In this document: positions 22,017 through 32,813 of the stretch, one piece after another
Numbering within the stretch: position 1 is the stretch's first letter
How the letters are laid out: the number at the start of each line of letters is the position of its first letter
From: Talinum fruticosum
Taxonomy: Eukaryota > Streptophyta > Magnoliopsida > Caryophyllales > Talinaceae
NCBI GenBank assembly: GCA_021018815.1
Contig: JAITYX010000028.1
Coordinates: 2,869,001 to 2,933,000 of the forward strand
DNA: 64,000 nucleotides
Direction: 5' to 3'
Made by a program: the position numbers and the translations under genes
The notes under the pieces: model-generated
Told to the model about the DNA's origin: nothing
Databases searched by the model: none
Seen by the model: the letters and a program-made list of their open reading frames with translations, nothing else

Positions 22017-23340
22017 CTAGTCACCATTCGCATCAATACTTCCCTCCTCCACTGTCTTTTCAAAGTATCTTCTCTTTTCTTGAACAACAACCCCATACCT
22101 TTCAACGAGGTTGCTTGACGACTTCTTTGAGAAGTACGCTAAAGAATTCCCCGGGTCACGCAAAAACTTCTCGTGACCCAACTAAAGTCGAAGCTTGTCT
22201 TTTGTGTTTCCTGCTGATGAGAACCTTATTCTCACAACATTCCAACAAGGAGAACCCAAACTCGAAGCATCTCAAAGCTCGTTCGATATTCTAGAGGGCT
22301 ACGAAGTAGACCTTTTTCCCGCAATAATCTAGTAAATGGCAGCTGTGCCGGCTCGGACATAGAACAAAAAGACAACCCCTCTTTCTTTCGGGGCCCTTCT
22401 CACTCTCATCTTCAAACAATTCAAAGTCCCTCTTCCCTCGGATCCTAACAAGGTTTCGAGGCTGCCATAGTAGTTGGCAAAAAGGAACTTCTAGGGTATG
22501 GATACTAGGAAACCCAACCGGGTGTCCGGGTCCATAGCTCGAACCGAGGCCACCTTCTCCGCCTCAAACTCAAACTCAGTCCCCTCTCTCTCTACCTCCT
22601 CCACCTGGTGGTCCCTCTACCTCGGGTGTTTCTCATATCATCTCTTCTACCTTGTCCACCGCTTTCATGGACAAGATCTCCTCGATGTCCACCAAGTTCA
22701 AGGACATCCTCCGGTCATTCAAGACTATCCTTCAGTCTATGACCATTAACCGAAAAACAGCCCAATCCCGGATCCGAGAGCAGCAGGATGTGCTCCTCGA
22801 GATGAAGGACTTGGTTAAGGACCTGGTTAAGGAGCACGAGGAGCCGATCGAGCTCCTTCGAGAGAGGAGATCCAAGGCGGCTCAGGATCCCGTCAACTAG
22901 GACACTTTTGAGGAATCCTCGAGTCCGGCCAAATCCTCCTTAGAAGATGAAGAAGACGCAGAAGAAGGACAAGAAGAGTCGCTCGCGTCCGAGGCAAGGG
23001 AGAAAGAAGAAGAACAAGGAGCAAGCGAGCAGTAGAGGGTCCAAGTGCTCCGGAACCTCAACCGGAGATGATCAGCTCATACGAGACCCTGCCGACCATG
23101 GTCGGTCGGTAGGCTGGTCGGCCTGAGCACACCCCTACAGCGAGTTAAGTTCTAGGAGGGTGAGCCTCGGACGACCTAGTTCCGGGTCGGCCACTCGAAC
23201 CGAGCCGATACCAGAGATCCCGGCTTCGCCACCGCCGCGCTCAACTACATCTTCAAGATCTTATCGGCGCAGGCGCACTACTCGCCCTTCATCTTCTATT
23301 CAGATCGCTCCATCTCCTCTCTCTTAGTTTTCTTTTCTTT
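22017..23340 (+). pseudogene. SIRE-like copia extra 3' ORF, copy G
   Basis: Homologous to the extra ORF of element D (44914-46600) but lacking its first third. Recognisable parts are the FLEQQPHTF-type block near 22075-22110, TPLSFGALLTLIFKQFKVPL near 22380-22435, and the coiled-coil segment RIREQQDVLLEMKDLVKDLV in 22652-22900. An acidic/Lys-rich tail follows near 22940-23040. The position after pol is that of the env-like ORF of SIRE elements, but no signal peptide or membrane span is visible, so envelope function is not supported. Confidence 0.7.
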
Positions 23341-23872
23341 TTCTTTTTTTTATTTTTTCCGGACATCAAATCCGTATCTACTTGATACATTCTTCCTCTT
23401 TTTGTTTCTTTGAAAGGCAAGGGGAGAATAGTTGGAAAAATTTGTTGTCCTATTTAGGGGAGTTTCTCTCACCCTGCCTTATGTACTTATCTTTTCTTTA
23501 ATGAAGTAATTCATTTCATTAATAATTTCGAGTTTCATGCTTAAAGCAATTATTGCGAGTTTATTATTTCGAGTTTTCATTTACGGCTCAGCATGTCAAT
23601 CGTATCTGTCATTGCTCCGATACTCGGTTATTTTCCTTTCTTTAATGAATAAATGCATTTCATTATTAATCCCGCTATCGGCATCCAATCATTGATGTGT
23701 TTTCCAATATTTTCTTTCTTACTCTGATCTCAACTTAGTTGCTCTAATAGATAAATATGCTCCGATAGAACTTCATTTTATCACATCTTATCGACTTATT
23801 TTACGAGCAAGATTGAAAAACCAGATCTATATCACTAACAAAGTTTTGTCTAAGTATGGAATGCCTTTTATC
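23341..23872 (+). other. 3' non-coding region of copia copy G
   Basis: T-rich sequence with an internal purine block AAAGGCAAGGGGAGAATA (23415-23432), which is also present in B and D. No coding frame is supported. Confidence 0.55.
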
Positions 23873-23885
23873 AAAAAGGGGAGAT
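23873..23885 (+). other. Polypurine tract of copia copy G
   Basis: AAAAAGGGGAGAT directly before the LTR start TGAAGACTCGG. It is identical to the PPT of element D at 46986-46998. Confidence 0.8.
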
Positions 23886-24595
23886 TGAAGACTCGGACTT
23901 TATATATACATCATTCCGAGCTCCGTCAAAGAATCAGGTACAAGACTTCAACCCTCATAAGGTTTTGATTTCAAGTCATTCTATAACCTTAGAAACTTTT
24001 CTAAGTGATATAGCATCTTTTCCGAGTGTTACAAAATCTATTGTATTCGTTTTCATCCGCTTCTAACTGGCTCGGAAAGTATATTCTTACATGCCTTTCT
24101 ACACACTGTTCTAAGTCACTCGGACAACACTCGGATATATCGCATGTTCGAACACTTGTTCTATTTTGCATAGACTCAAATCCGACTTCGTTGTTCCAAG
24201 AATTACCTTGATAATTCACTCTTTTAAGTCAGCATATTTTGTTTGAATTTTGCTTTGTTTAAATCAAGGTCTGTCTACTCTATGATTCTTCATTTGACTT
24301 GATTCTCTTTTAGATCGACTTGAATGGATTTTAAGTCTCATGGATATTAGACTCGGAAAATTCCATTCCTTTTCTAACTTAGATAATTATGCACTTAATT
24401 ATCTTCATTAATTTATCATTTGTGTCTAACCTTGGACCAAAGTATTTTATACTTTGAAAACTATATTGATTTACTTTTGTAGGTTATTCAAACGAGGATA
24501 TCCTATTTTTGAATTACAAAAGTAACCGACTTCAAAACATCAAATCACCAGCAGACAAGGCTTTTTCCACTTCGACCAAAGCCCGGACACTCGTG
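23886..24595 (+). repeat. SIRE-like copia LTR, 3' truncated (G)
   Basis: It starts TGAAGACTCGG next to a PPT, so it is a 3' LTR by position. It matches the first ~700 bp of the D LTR and then stops at 24595, before the TATA box, where it joins mid-gag sequence of B. Confidence 0.85.
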
Positions 24596-24611
24596 TCTTC
24601 CTGTGATTTAG
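24596..24611 (+). other. Deletion junction with copied filler (16 bp)
   Basis: TCTTCCTGTGATTTAG at the LTR-gag junction is an exact copy of 24727-24742, 131 bp downstream inside gag. Element D has neither copy at the junction point. Confidence 0.7.
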
Positions 24612-26270
24612 AATCATTCCCAAGGCTAAGGCCGAGTTCACTCCAGTGAAATAGAGAAGTTCGAAAGAACTTCAAGGCAATGAACATTCGATGTGCGCCA
24701 TCGGTTCGGAAGAATATAATCGAGTATCTTCCTGTGATTTAGCCAAAGAAGTGTGGGACACACTGGTCAACACTTATGAAGGCACAAGCCAGGTCGGACA
24801 AGCGAAGATTAGTCAATACCTTCATAAATATGAGCTATTCAAGATGGAGCCGGAAGAGAACATCACTCGGATGTTCATTCGATTTACCGAGATTACCAAC
24901 AATCTCAAATCTCTGGGTAACAAGATTACCCACGAGGAAATGTGCGAAAGATACTCGAGAAGCCTACCAAAGAAAATATGGGGTCCCAAGGTGACTGCCA
25001 TAGAGGAGGCTCGGAACTTATCACTTCTAAAGCCGGACGAGCTCATTGGGAAGCTTCTCACTCATGAAATCCACCTGGAAGAGGAGGATGCTGAGGGCAG
25101 ACACAAAAAAGAACATAACACCGAAAGCCTCGAAACCGGAGAAGCAAATCTGAGTTGCTCCGACTCGGAAGAGGATCCCATGGCACTTATTGCAAGAGGT
25201 TTCAAGAGAATAATGAAGCACAAAAGATGGGATAAAAGGCCAAAAGAAGAATTCTACAAGAAAGATAAGAAGGACGAGGAAAGGTAAGTATTCTTCTCCT
25301 TCGAAGTTATCTTTAACTAAGAATTCTGGATGTTTTGAGTGTGGCAAGCAAAGACCACATAGTCAAAGACTCGTCCAAAGAGAAAAAGGGACAGAAAGAA
25401 GAAAAAGTTTATGATGGCAACATGGAGCGATGAGGACTCATCAGAAGATGACGAGGACTCAAACGACTCAAAATGTCCGATGGCAATCTCTATCTCGGAA
25501 GCTAAAATAGAGTCGGACTCAGAATCGGACAATGAGGATTCTAATCCTCAAGATGTAATTGAATATTTCCTGAAATTTTCCAAAGTTGATTAGGCTAAGT
25601 ATATTTTTACTTTGGAAGAAAAGTCTAATTCTAACTCTTCTCGTTTCAAAGAACAACTTGAGTCAATTTCTTCTCGGAGCATTTCTTTGAAAAATGAATT
25701 GGAAAAACTGAGACTTACACTCGGAGAACTCAAGACTAGTGCTCAATCCAATGAGAATGAGTCCGAGTTACTCGTAAAAGAAAATCGAGTAGCTAAAGCA
25801 AAAGCTCATTGAGTCTCAAGATCTCGGTCTTAAAATTTACTCAAGGATAGAAAAACCTTAACATGCTCTTAGGATCTCAATGTGTCTCCTTCAGAAAAGA
25901 AGGTCTTGGTTTCAACAAAGAGGAGGAATCATATTCCTACTCAGAACTATTCAGAAAGGATTCCGGAACCGTAAAGTTCGAGAAAGCTGAGCATGGTCCC
26001 ATTCATAAAAATGAAGGGAGGACTAAGCCCGAGAGCAGCTTACAAGAAGAAACCATCTTCTTCAGTTTCCAAAGGAAATGTTTTTAAAAAGAAAGAGACA
26101 CAGACTCAGTTCTCTAAAGAAAAGACTCAGAATCGGACTAAACCCAAAGTCATTCAAATTTGGGTTCCGAAAAACCTTCTTCCTCGAGAAAAGACCACAA
26201 TGAAAAATGTTACTGGGTTCGTTAGAGGAAGTGAGAAGGGTTAGATTGTCTCTGTTTTGCAGGTCACTTA
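24612..26270 (+). pseudogene. gag: Copia gag (element B), 5' truncated
   Basis: The open part 24691-25287 has the UBN2/retrotransposon gag block: EVWDTLVNTYEGTSQV, ENITRMFIRFTEITNNLKSL, and FKRIMKHKRWDKRPKEEFYK. A zinc knuckle remnant CFECGKQRP is near 25331-25358; its His/Cys half is damaged by a shift. An acidic stretch (SDSESDNEDSN) and a coiled coil (SISLKNELEKLRLTLGELK) follow at 25411-25812. The last part up to ~26,250 is basic. The Lys-rich run in the middle is typical of this family's RNA-binding region. Confidence 0.85.
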
Positions 26271-26660
26271 GAAGAGATCAAAAGGACATTGGTACCTTGA
26301 CAAGTGGATGTTCACGTCACATGTCGGAGACTCGGGACTCTTCTCCGAGTTAGAAAAACATAAAGGAGGAAAGGTCACTTTTGGGGATGACAAGCAAAGG
26401 CAAGATAGTTGGGATAGGCAAGATTGGAAAAGGAAGCAATTCGGTTAGTCCAATTTACCTTGTCAAAGGATTAAAGTACAATCCGCTTAGCATCTCTCAA
26501 TTGTGCGATAAAGGTCAAGAGGTAAGATTCACTCGGACCAACTGTTACATTTCGATGTTACCACCAAGGAGATCAAACTATCGGGTAAAAGATCAGGTGA
26601 CACTTATATTATTCCTCTTTCGACCCGAGTTAGAATTTATCTTGCTTAAAAGCATCTCTT
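26271..26660 (+). pseudogene. pol: Copia protease (element B), catalytic site lost
   Basis: Aspartic protease region. The site that reads LDSGCSRHM in element D is here LDKWM because of a small indel near 26303-26312. The flap and C-terminal blocks GGKVTFGDD, GIGKIGKGSNSV and LKYNPLSISQLCDKGQEVRF (26381-26540) are intact. The enzyme would be inactive as read. Confidence 0.82.
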
Positions 26661-27500
26661 CATGATGACTCATGGACATGGCATCGTAGATTAGGCCATA
26701 TTAGCATGCATACTATCAAGAAATTGGCATCTCATGGTTTGGTTAGAGGTTTACCTAACCGTGCTTTTGAAAAAGATAAAGTTTGTGAAGCATGCATAAG
26801 AGGGAAACAAGTCGGATCTTCATTCAAATCTCTCGAAGACAGTTTCCACATCCAAAGTGCTTGAGCTCCTACATGTGGACTTATGTGGTGAAATCCCGGT
26901 TAAGAGTCTCGGAGGTAAATCATATATATTTGTTATTATTAATGATTATTCACGATTTACCTGGGTGTGTTTTCTTAAACACAAAAATGAAGCATTCAAG
27001 GAGTTCGGCAAGCTCCGTAGATAAATCCAAGTTGAGTCGCAGACTCGGATTTAGAGAATCGGAACTTACCATGGAAGAGAGTTTAATAACTCGGAATTCT
27101 CATAATTTTGCGATAAGAATGGAATCTTTCACAACTTCTCAAGCACCAAGAACTCCTCAACAAAATGGAGTAGTGGAGAGAAAGAACAGAACTCTTGAAG
27201 AAATAGCAAGGACGATGATGATTGAGCACAACTTACCTTACTATTTCTGGGCCGAGGCGATCAACACGACCCAATTACACTCCGAACAGATGCCTTATTA
27301 GACCCATATTGAAGAAAACACCTTATGAGCTCTACAAAGGGAAGAAACCAAATATTTCCTATTTCGGACCATTTGGATGTAAGTGTTTCGTTCACAAAAA
27401 CGGTAAGGATCACTCGACCAAGTTTGATGCTCGGTCGAGATGAAGGTATTTTTCTAGGTTATTCATCTCACAAGTAAAGCTTATCGCATTTTTAATAAGA
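26661..27500 (+). pseudogene. pol: Copia integrase (element B)
   Basis: HHCC zinc region: HRRLGHISMHTIKKLASHG near 26686-26740 and CEACIRGKQV near 26788-26815. Core: LLHVDLCGEIPVKSLGG (first Asp) near 26864-26915; the position equivalent to TDHGRE reads TYHGREF, so the second Asp is lost; the Glu is in QQNGVVERKNRTLEEIA near 27160-27210. The C-terminal block NISYFGPFGCKCFVHKNGKD is at 27350-27410. Several frameshifts are present. Confidence 0.87.
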
Positions 27501-27900
27501 GAACTAACAAAGTGGAAGAAAGCATCCATGTTGTATTTGATGAGCTTGAACAGGAAAAACCAAGTGAGTCTTCATACTCGGACTTGAAGCTCGGTAGAGA
27601 AGATGATAATGATGAACATAAGACTCAAGCTCAACCGGCTCGAATGAAGTCACTCGGAATGAAGTGACTCGGAATGAGACAACTCAAGAGCCTCGCTCGA
27701 ACGAACAAGCTAATGAAGAAGACCACTCGGAACAAGCTTCGAAGATCAGGTAGCTCAGCCCACAAATCTTGTGAATTAGAGAACAGGTAGAGCATTCAAG
27801 TTCACTTCTAGTCATCCACTAGAAAACATACTACCCGATATCAATAAGTGGGGTAAGAACTCGTTCCTCTCTTCAAAATCTATGTGCATTCACTACATTC
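27501..27900 (+). other. Integrase-RT linker of element B, decayed
   Basis: Acidic/Gln-rich linker (FDELEQEKPSESSYSD near 27538-27585). It contains a short local duplication: CACTCGGAATGAAGTGA-type sequence appears twice around 27648-27680. No enzyme domain. Confidence 0.55.
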
Positions 27901-28740
27901 ATTTCATTAACTCGAACCCAGAAAAGCACTAGAGGCCCTAAATGAACCTAAATGGGTAGAGGCCATGCAAGAGGAACTCAATCGGCTCGAAAGAAACCAA
28001 ATCCGGACTCGACCAAACGACCTTCCGACCACCCAGTCATAGGAACCAAATGGGTTTTCAAGAACAAGCTGGATGAAGGTGGGGTCGTAGTCGAAATAAG
28101 GCTAGACTTGTGGCTCAAGGTTGCGATCAAGAAGAAGGGATTGATTGTGGGGAAACCTTTGCACCTGTTGCCGAATTGAAGCTATTAGAATATTGTTGGC
28201 ATTTGCATCCAAGCATATCTATTAAATTGTATCAAATGGATGTTAAGTGTGCATTTCTCAATGGTTTTATTGAAGAGGAAGTCTATGTCAAGCAGCCTCC
28301 TGGTTTTGAAAACTCAGAATTTCCAGATTATGTTTTCAAACTTCAAAAGATCTTTATGGTCTTAGACAAGCTCCCGAGCTTGGTATGAAAGACCGAGCAA
28401 TTTCTTGGTTCAAAATGATTTTAAAAGAGGTCGGATCGACAAGACTCTCTTTATAAAAACTAAGGGTAAAGATTTCCTTATTGTTCAAATCTATGTTGAT
28501 GATATTATCTTTGGAGCTACTAATGAATTTCTGTGCCGAGAATTTTCCGAGTTAATGAGTCAAGAATTTCAAATGAGTATGATGGGAGAACTCAATTTCT
28601 TCCTTGGTCTACAAATCAAACAAGACAAAGATGGAATCTATGTCCATCAATCAAAGTATACCTAGGAGCTACTGAAGAAATACAAACTTCAAGATGCAAA
28701 GCACGCATCTACACCCATGAGCAGCGAGTATAAAACTTGA
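27901..28740 (+). pseudogene. pol: Copia reverse transcriptase (element B)
   Basis: WVEAMQEELNRLERNQI near 27955-28005, GTKWVFKNKLDEGG near 28041-28082, QGCDQEEGIDCGETFAPVAE near 28113-28172, QMDVKCAFLNGFIEEEVYV (first catalytic Asp) in 28110-28388, and the YVDDIIFGATNE site near 28492-28527. KLQKIFMVLDKLPS shows decay of the LYGLKQAPRAW-type block. The FFLGLQIKQDKDGIYVHQSK block follows. The active-site motif is intact and the frames are broken at four or more points. Confidence 0.9.
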
Positions 28741-29417
28741 CTCGGACGAGAAAGGTAAAGCAATAGATCGAAACTCTATCGAGGTATCATTGGATCTTTG
28801 CTATATCTTACTTCCAGTCGGCCGGATCTAATGTTCAGTATTTGTTTATGCGCAAGATTCCAAGCTAATCCAAAAGAATCACATCTCACTCGCGGTAAAG
28901 AGAATTTTCGGATATCTTGCAGGAACTTAGAACTTAGGTCTATGGTACTCAAGAGACTCGGAACCGACTCTCACTAGATACTCGAGATGCGGACTACGCT
29001 GGATACAAAGTTGGTAGAAAGAGCACTTCCGGAGCTTGCCAATTTCTGGGTCAATCCCTAATATCTTGGCACTCAAAGAAGCAAAATTCAGTGGCTCTAT
29101 CAACTCGCTGAAGCTGAGTATATAGCAGCTGGAGCATGTTGCGCCCAGAATTTATGGATAAAGCAACACTTGAGAGATCTTGGACTTTCTTTCAAATCGG
29201 TTCCAATCAAGTCAGGCATCACAAAGAATCCAATTCAGCACTCAAAGACAAAACACATTGAGGTCGGTATCATTTCTTAAGAGACCATTCTGAGAAAGGT
29301 GATATTGAACTTGAGTTCATTCCTACTAATCTTCAATTAGCCGATATCTTTACTAAGTCTCTTGGTGAAGATCAGTTACGTTTTATTAGGAATGAGCTTG
29401 ATATGTTAAATGCATAA
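28741..29417 (+). pseudogene. pol: Copia RNase H (element B)
   Basis: Remnants are GIIGSLLYLTSSRPD-type sequence near 28780-28830, the AEAEYIAAGAC block (Glu) near 29107-29140, LWIKQHLRDLGLSFKS near 29153-29200 and LQLADIFTK near 29330-29358. The SDADYAG block is damaged. The domain ends with a NELDMLNA-type terminus near 29415. Confidence 0.8.
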
Positions 29418-30075
29418 TTGTGTGCTTTCTTATGTGAAAATATTCATTGCTTGATTATGAGTTATGTGCGTTTAAATTGTTAATAACCATTAGTTCAGTT
29501 GATTTAGTGTTACTGAGCCAAGCGTTGTTATTTGTGTAAAGTTTCGAGTCACTCAAAAATCTTAGCTGAGTCGGACTCGGACTTTTGAGAAAAATGGACA
29601 TTATATTTCGAAATTATCTCTAGATCGGTGGAGAATTTCAGAATATATTTTTAAATTTTTTTCTCTCTCTCGCTCTCGCGCGATCCGTGATGAAACGCTA
29701 ACCGATGGATTTCAAACTACGATGAATCCTAATCGTCAAAGAAGAGAACCGTCACACCGGTCTAAGGTGACCGATGGACGAGCCGAGTCGAAAGGATAGT
29801 TAACGGACGCTTATCTTTCTATATATAGTGCCTATTCATCTTCGTCTCATTACTTCACATTTCATTTACTATCTCTCTCGTACGCAAAACTTCTCGCGGA
29901 AGCTTTCTATGACTACAAGTGGTCTCTCGGACATTTTCAAGCGACGTAAAGATCATCTCAAGTAAGCTCAACTCGCTCTCATCTTTTCCTTCTACTCTTT
30001 TTCTTTCACTCTTGTCGACCTACTCTCTTCTTCTCTTCCTCAAAAGTTTCATCTTTCTTTCCTCATTCTCAAAAA
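29418..30075 (+). other. Spacer between pol and extra ORF (element B)
   Basis: Non-coding. It contains TATATATA at 29820-29827 and a pyrimidine-rich leader from about 29,840 to 30,075 with TCTCAAGTAAGCTCAACT (29956-29973), a 5'-splice-like site also found in D. It ends at the ATG of the extra ORF. Confidence 0.6.
29820..29827 (+). promoter_or_regulatory. TATA box before the extra ORF (element B)
   Basis: TATATATA, 256 bp before the extra ORF start. Element D has TATAAATA at the same place, 245 bp before its start. A CT-rich leader follows in both. Confidence 0.5.
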
Positions 30076-31760
30076 ATGCCCGAGAGAGGTAATCATCCCG
30101 ACTTTCTTGGCTCCTCCTCTAAGAAGCCACGCACCAAAAGCCAAGAAGGCTCAACACCTTCTAAAACTGTTGTCACCCAAGCATCTCACACTCGGACGAC
30201 AAGTTCTTTCCAACCACAAAATTTTTGTGGTTGCCCCACATTCAAACCACCGGTGTATATAATTTTCTTTGTTTCAGCGACTTCATTTACCCCGAACACG
30301 TTTCGAGTTTTACACTCACCTTACTCACTCTGAAGGTGTTCTAACCTCCGGGTTTCGAACGTTACTGTTCGCATACACACCTCTCTCCTCCACCGCCTGT
30401 TCAAAGTTTCCTCTCTTTTCTTGAACAGCAACCCTATTCCTTTCACTCGAAGTCGCCGACGACTTCTTTGAAAAATTCGCCAAAGAGTTCCCCGAGTTAC
30501 GGAAAAATTTTTCGATGACTCGGTTGAAGTCGAAGCACGTCTTACGTGCTTCCTGCCGATGAGAACCTTTTTCTCTCGAGCATTCCAGAAAGGAGAACCC
30601 CAACTCCAAGCATTTAAAAGCACTTTTTGACATTCCTGAGGGCTACGAAGTAGACCTCTTCCCTTTATCATTGAGCGGATGGCGACTGTGCCAGCTCAAC
30701 TCCAAAATAAGAAGAACACTCCTCTTCCCTTCGGTGCTCTTCTCACCCTTGTTTTTAAACAATTCAAACTTCCTCCGCCCTCGGACCCCAATGCTGTGTC
30801 CGAGGCTACCGTTGTTATCGACAAAAAGAACTTCAGGAGTACGGATACCGGGAAACTCAACCCGGTGTCCGGGTACACAACTTCGTAGCCGAGGCCCTCT
30901 TCTTCACCTTAGACTTAGAAAGAAACCCCTCTCTCTCTCCCTGCCCCACCTGGTGGTGTTTCCACCTCAGGTGTCACTCACTCCATCTCCTCCATTTTGT
31001 CCTCCGCTTTCTGGAAAAAATTAATTCCGTGTCCTCAAAAATCAAGGACTTGCTCCGGTCGGTTAGGACTATATATCAGTCCATGACCATCAACCAAAAA
31101 CAGCTTCGGTCCCAAATTCGAGAGCAAGCAAGAACTGGTTCTTGAGATGAAGGGCTTGGTGAAGGAGCAGAAGGAGCTTGTCGAGCTCCTCCAGGAGAGA
31201 AGGTCCAAGGCGGCTCGAGACCGTGGCGACTCGGACACTTCGAAGTGTCCTCAAGCCCAGCCATGACCTCCTCAAAAGCGGGGAGGAAGAAGAAGTAGAC
31301 GTCGAGGAGCTCGCGATCGAGGCAGCTCCTTCCGGGGAAGGGGAGGCTCACAAAGAAGGAAGAAAGACAGTTGAGGGTCGACTCGCTCCTCAAGCTCCGA
31401 GTGGTAGTACTCAGCTCGGACAGCGAGCCTCGAGTGGGTCAAAAGACCTAGCCGCCCTACGACAACATGCAGCGAGTCAGCCGAGCGGACCCCTTCAGCC
31501 TACCGAGGCTCACATGGAGGAACCCCTACATCCTCTCGTTCGGGTCAGCCACTCGGAGCCGAGCCCTTGACGACAATCCCAGTTCTCCCTCCGCCGCGCT
31601 CAAGCACATCGTCAAGATTCTATCGGCGCCGGCGTACCTCTCATCCCTCCGCTTCCACTCGGACATCCCCATCTCCCTCGTAGGCGCCATGCACTATGTC
31701 ACAATTCCACAGTCTACCGATTCTTCTTCTTTACGAAAATTTTTCTTTTGTCCGGACATC
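30076..31760 (+). pseudogene. SIRE-like extra 3' ORF (element B)
   Basis: The start MPERGNHPDFLGSSSKKPRT at 30076 has a good plant ATG context (AAAAAATG) and matches MPKRGSHLDFLGSSSKKPRT in D. The middle, in several frames, has TPLPFGALLTLVFKQFKLPP (30715-30780) and a cross-strand-conserved region 30540-30670. Then a coiled coil (LEMKGLVKEQKELVELLQER near 31145-31200) and an acidic part (GEEEEVDVEELAIE, 31280-31325) follow. The expected full length is 450-550 residues. No transmembrane segment is seen. Function unknown; an env-like role is only positional. Confidence 0.7.
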
Positions 31761-32102
31761 AAATATGTACTACTTACTATATTCCTTTTTTTTTTTTTTT
31801 TGCTGAAAGGCAAGGGGGAAAATATAGATAGAATATTTGTTATCTTGTTTAGGGGAGTTTCTTCATCTCGTGTACTCTCTTTAATTTCAATGAATTAATG
31901 CTTTCTCTTCAATTTTCTCTGTGATTATTGATTATTGCAACCATTTACGAGTTAACATTATTTCATTACTAAGCATATATTCCTTATGATCCGATACATT
32001 AAGCTTGCTTTACTTATCCGATTTCATGCGCAAGTATTCAAAAGCAGATCTTTATCACTAACAAAGTTTACGTCTAAGTATGAAATGCCTTTACTTATCT
32101 CG
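31761..32102 (+). other. 3' non-coding region of element B with LTR/PPT deletion
   Basis: T-rich, with AAAGGCAAGGGGGAAAATA at 31806-31824. It matches D up to ATGCCTTT (near 32093), then jumps to LTR sequence at about 32103. The PPT and the first ~1290 bp of the 3' LTR are deleted. Confidence 0.65.
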
Positions 32103-32413
32103 CTCAAAATAGTGGATTTGACTTCGTGCTTGGATTAGCACGGTCCGTGGTTCCTGCGCCGGGAGGGTTTCCACGTAAGCTCTGTGTCTTTACTTTCGAG
32201 TACATTCTAGACTCGGACATTTTCTTAGATGCAGCTTGAATCTACTTCCTTACTTTTTACTGAGATTCCGAGTTCATACTTTTCGACTTTGTTTTAGACT
32301 CGGAATCCGCTTTTGTATCTACTTTGGCAAAAGAGCTCAATCTTCACAAAAATCCTCCATCACCCTATTCACCCCCTCTAGGGTGACTCGGACTCTCCCC
32401 GAGCAAACCTTCA
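32103..32413 (+). repeat. 3' LTR remnant of element B (last 311 bp)
   Basis: It begins CTCAAAATAGTGGATTTGAC, matching D at 38966, and ends at the intact LTR terminus GAGCAAACCTTCA. The next bases belong to minus-strand gag of element F. Confidence 0.82.
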
Positions 32414-32808
32414 AGTGCCATCGGACACTTTGAGTCATCAAAATCATCTTCTTTTTCGGATGAGTCGTCATCGCTCAATGTGGTCATCATAGCCTTCTTC
32501 TTTCTGTCCTTCTTTCTCTTTAGATAGTCTTTGACTATGTGATCTTTGCTGCCACATTCAAAACAGCCAGAGTTCTTAGTTAAAGATAACTTTGAAGGGG
32601 AAGAATATTTACCTTTTTTGTCCTTCTTATCTTTCTTGTAGAACTCTTCCTTTGACCTCTTTTCCCACTTCTTATGCTTGCATCATTCTTTTGAAGCCTC
32701 CGACAATGAGTACCATTGCATCCTCTTCTTTGTCCGAGGAACTCGGACTTTCCCCTCTACTTTTTGAGGCCTTTAGCGCAATGTTCTTTTTGGTGCTGAC
32801 CTCTGCAT
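32414..32808 (-). pseudogene. gag: Copia gag, zinc-knuckle part (element F)
   Basis: The minus strand reads a Lys-rich run (FYKKDKKDKKGKYSS-like near 32590-32645), then LTKNSGCFECGSKDHIVKDY near 32530-32585 (C-x2-C-x4-H present, last Cys replaced by Tyr). An acidic stretch with SSEKEDDFDDSKCPMA ends at the junction with element B at 32414. The segment is the direct continuation of the gag half at 35441-36130, split by solo LTR E. Confidence 0.78.
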
Positions 32809-32813
32809 CCTTT
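32809..32813. repeat. Left TSD of solo LTR E
   Basis: CCTTT, repeated exactly at 35436-35440. Confidence 0.9.

Larger units (their letters stand above)
24596..32413 (+). mobile_element. Element B: SIRE-like Ty1/copia, both ends deleted
   Basis: The order gag, protease, integrase, RT, RNase H, extra ORF is that of Ty1/copia with a SIRE/Maximus-type 3' ORF. The 5' LTR, PBS and gag start are missing because of the junction at 24596-24611. The 3' LTR has lost its PPT and first ~1290 bp. The LTR terminus at 32413 (CCTTCA) is intact and abuts minus-strand gag of element F, which suggests insertion into F. The sequence is closely similar to element D throughout. Confidence 0.85.

Noticed and set aside
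23415..23432. AAAGGCAAGGGGAGAATA considered as the copia PPT
   Set aside because: The LTR begins ~450 bp later, directly after AAAAAGGGGAGAT, as shown by the TSD-bounded LTR of element D.
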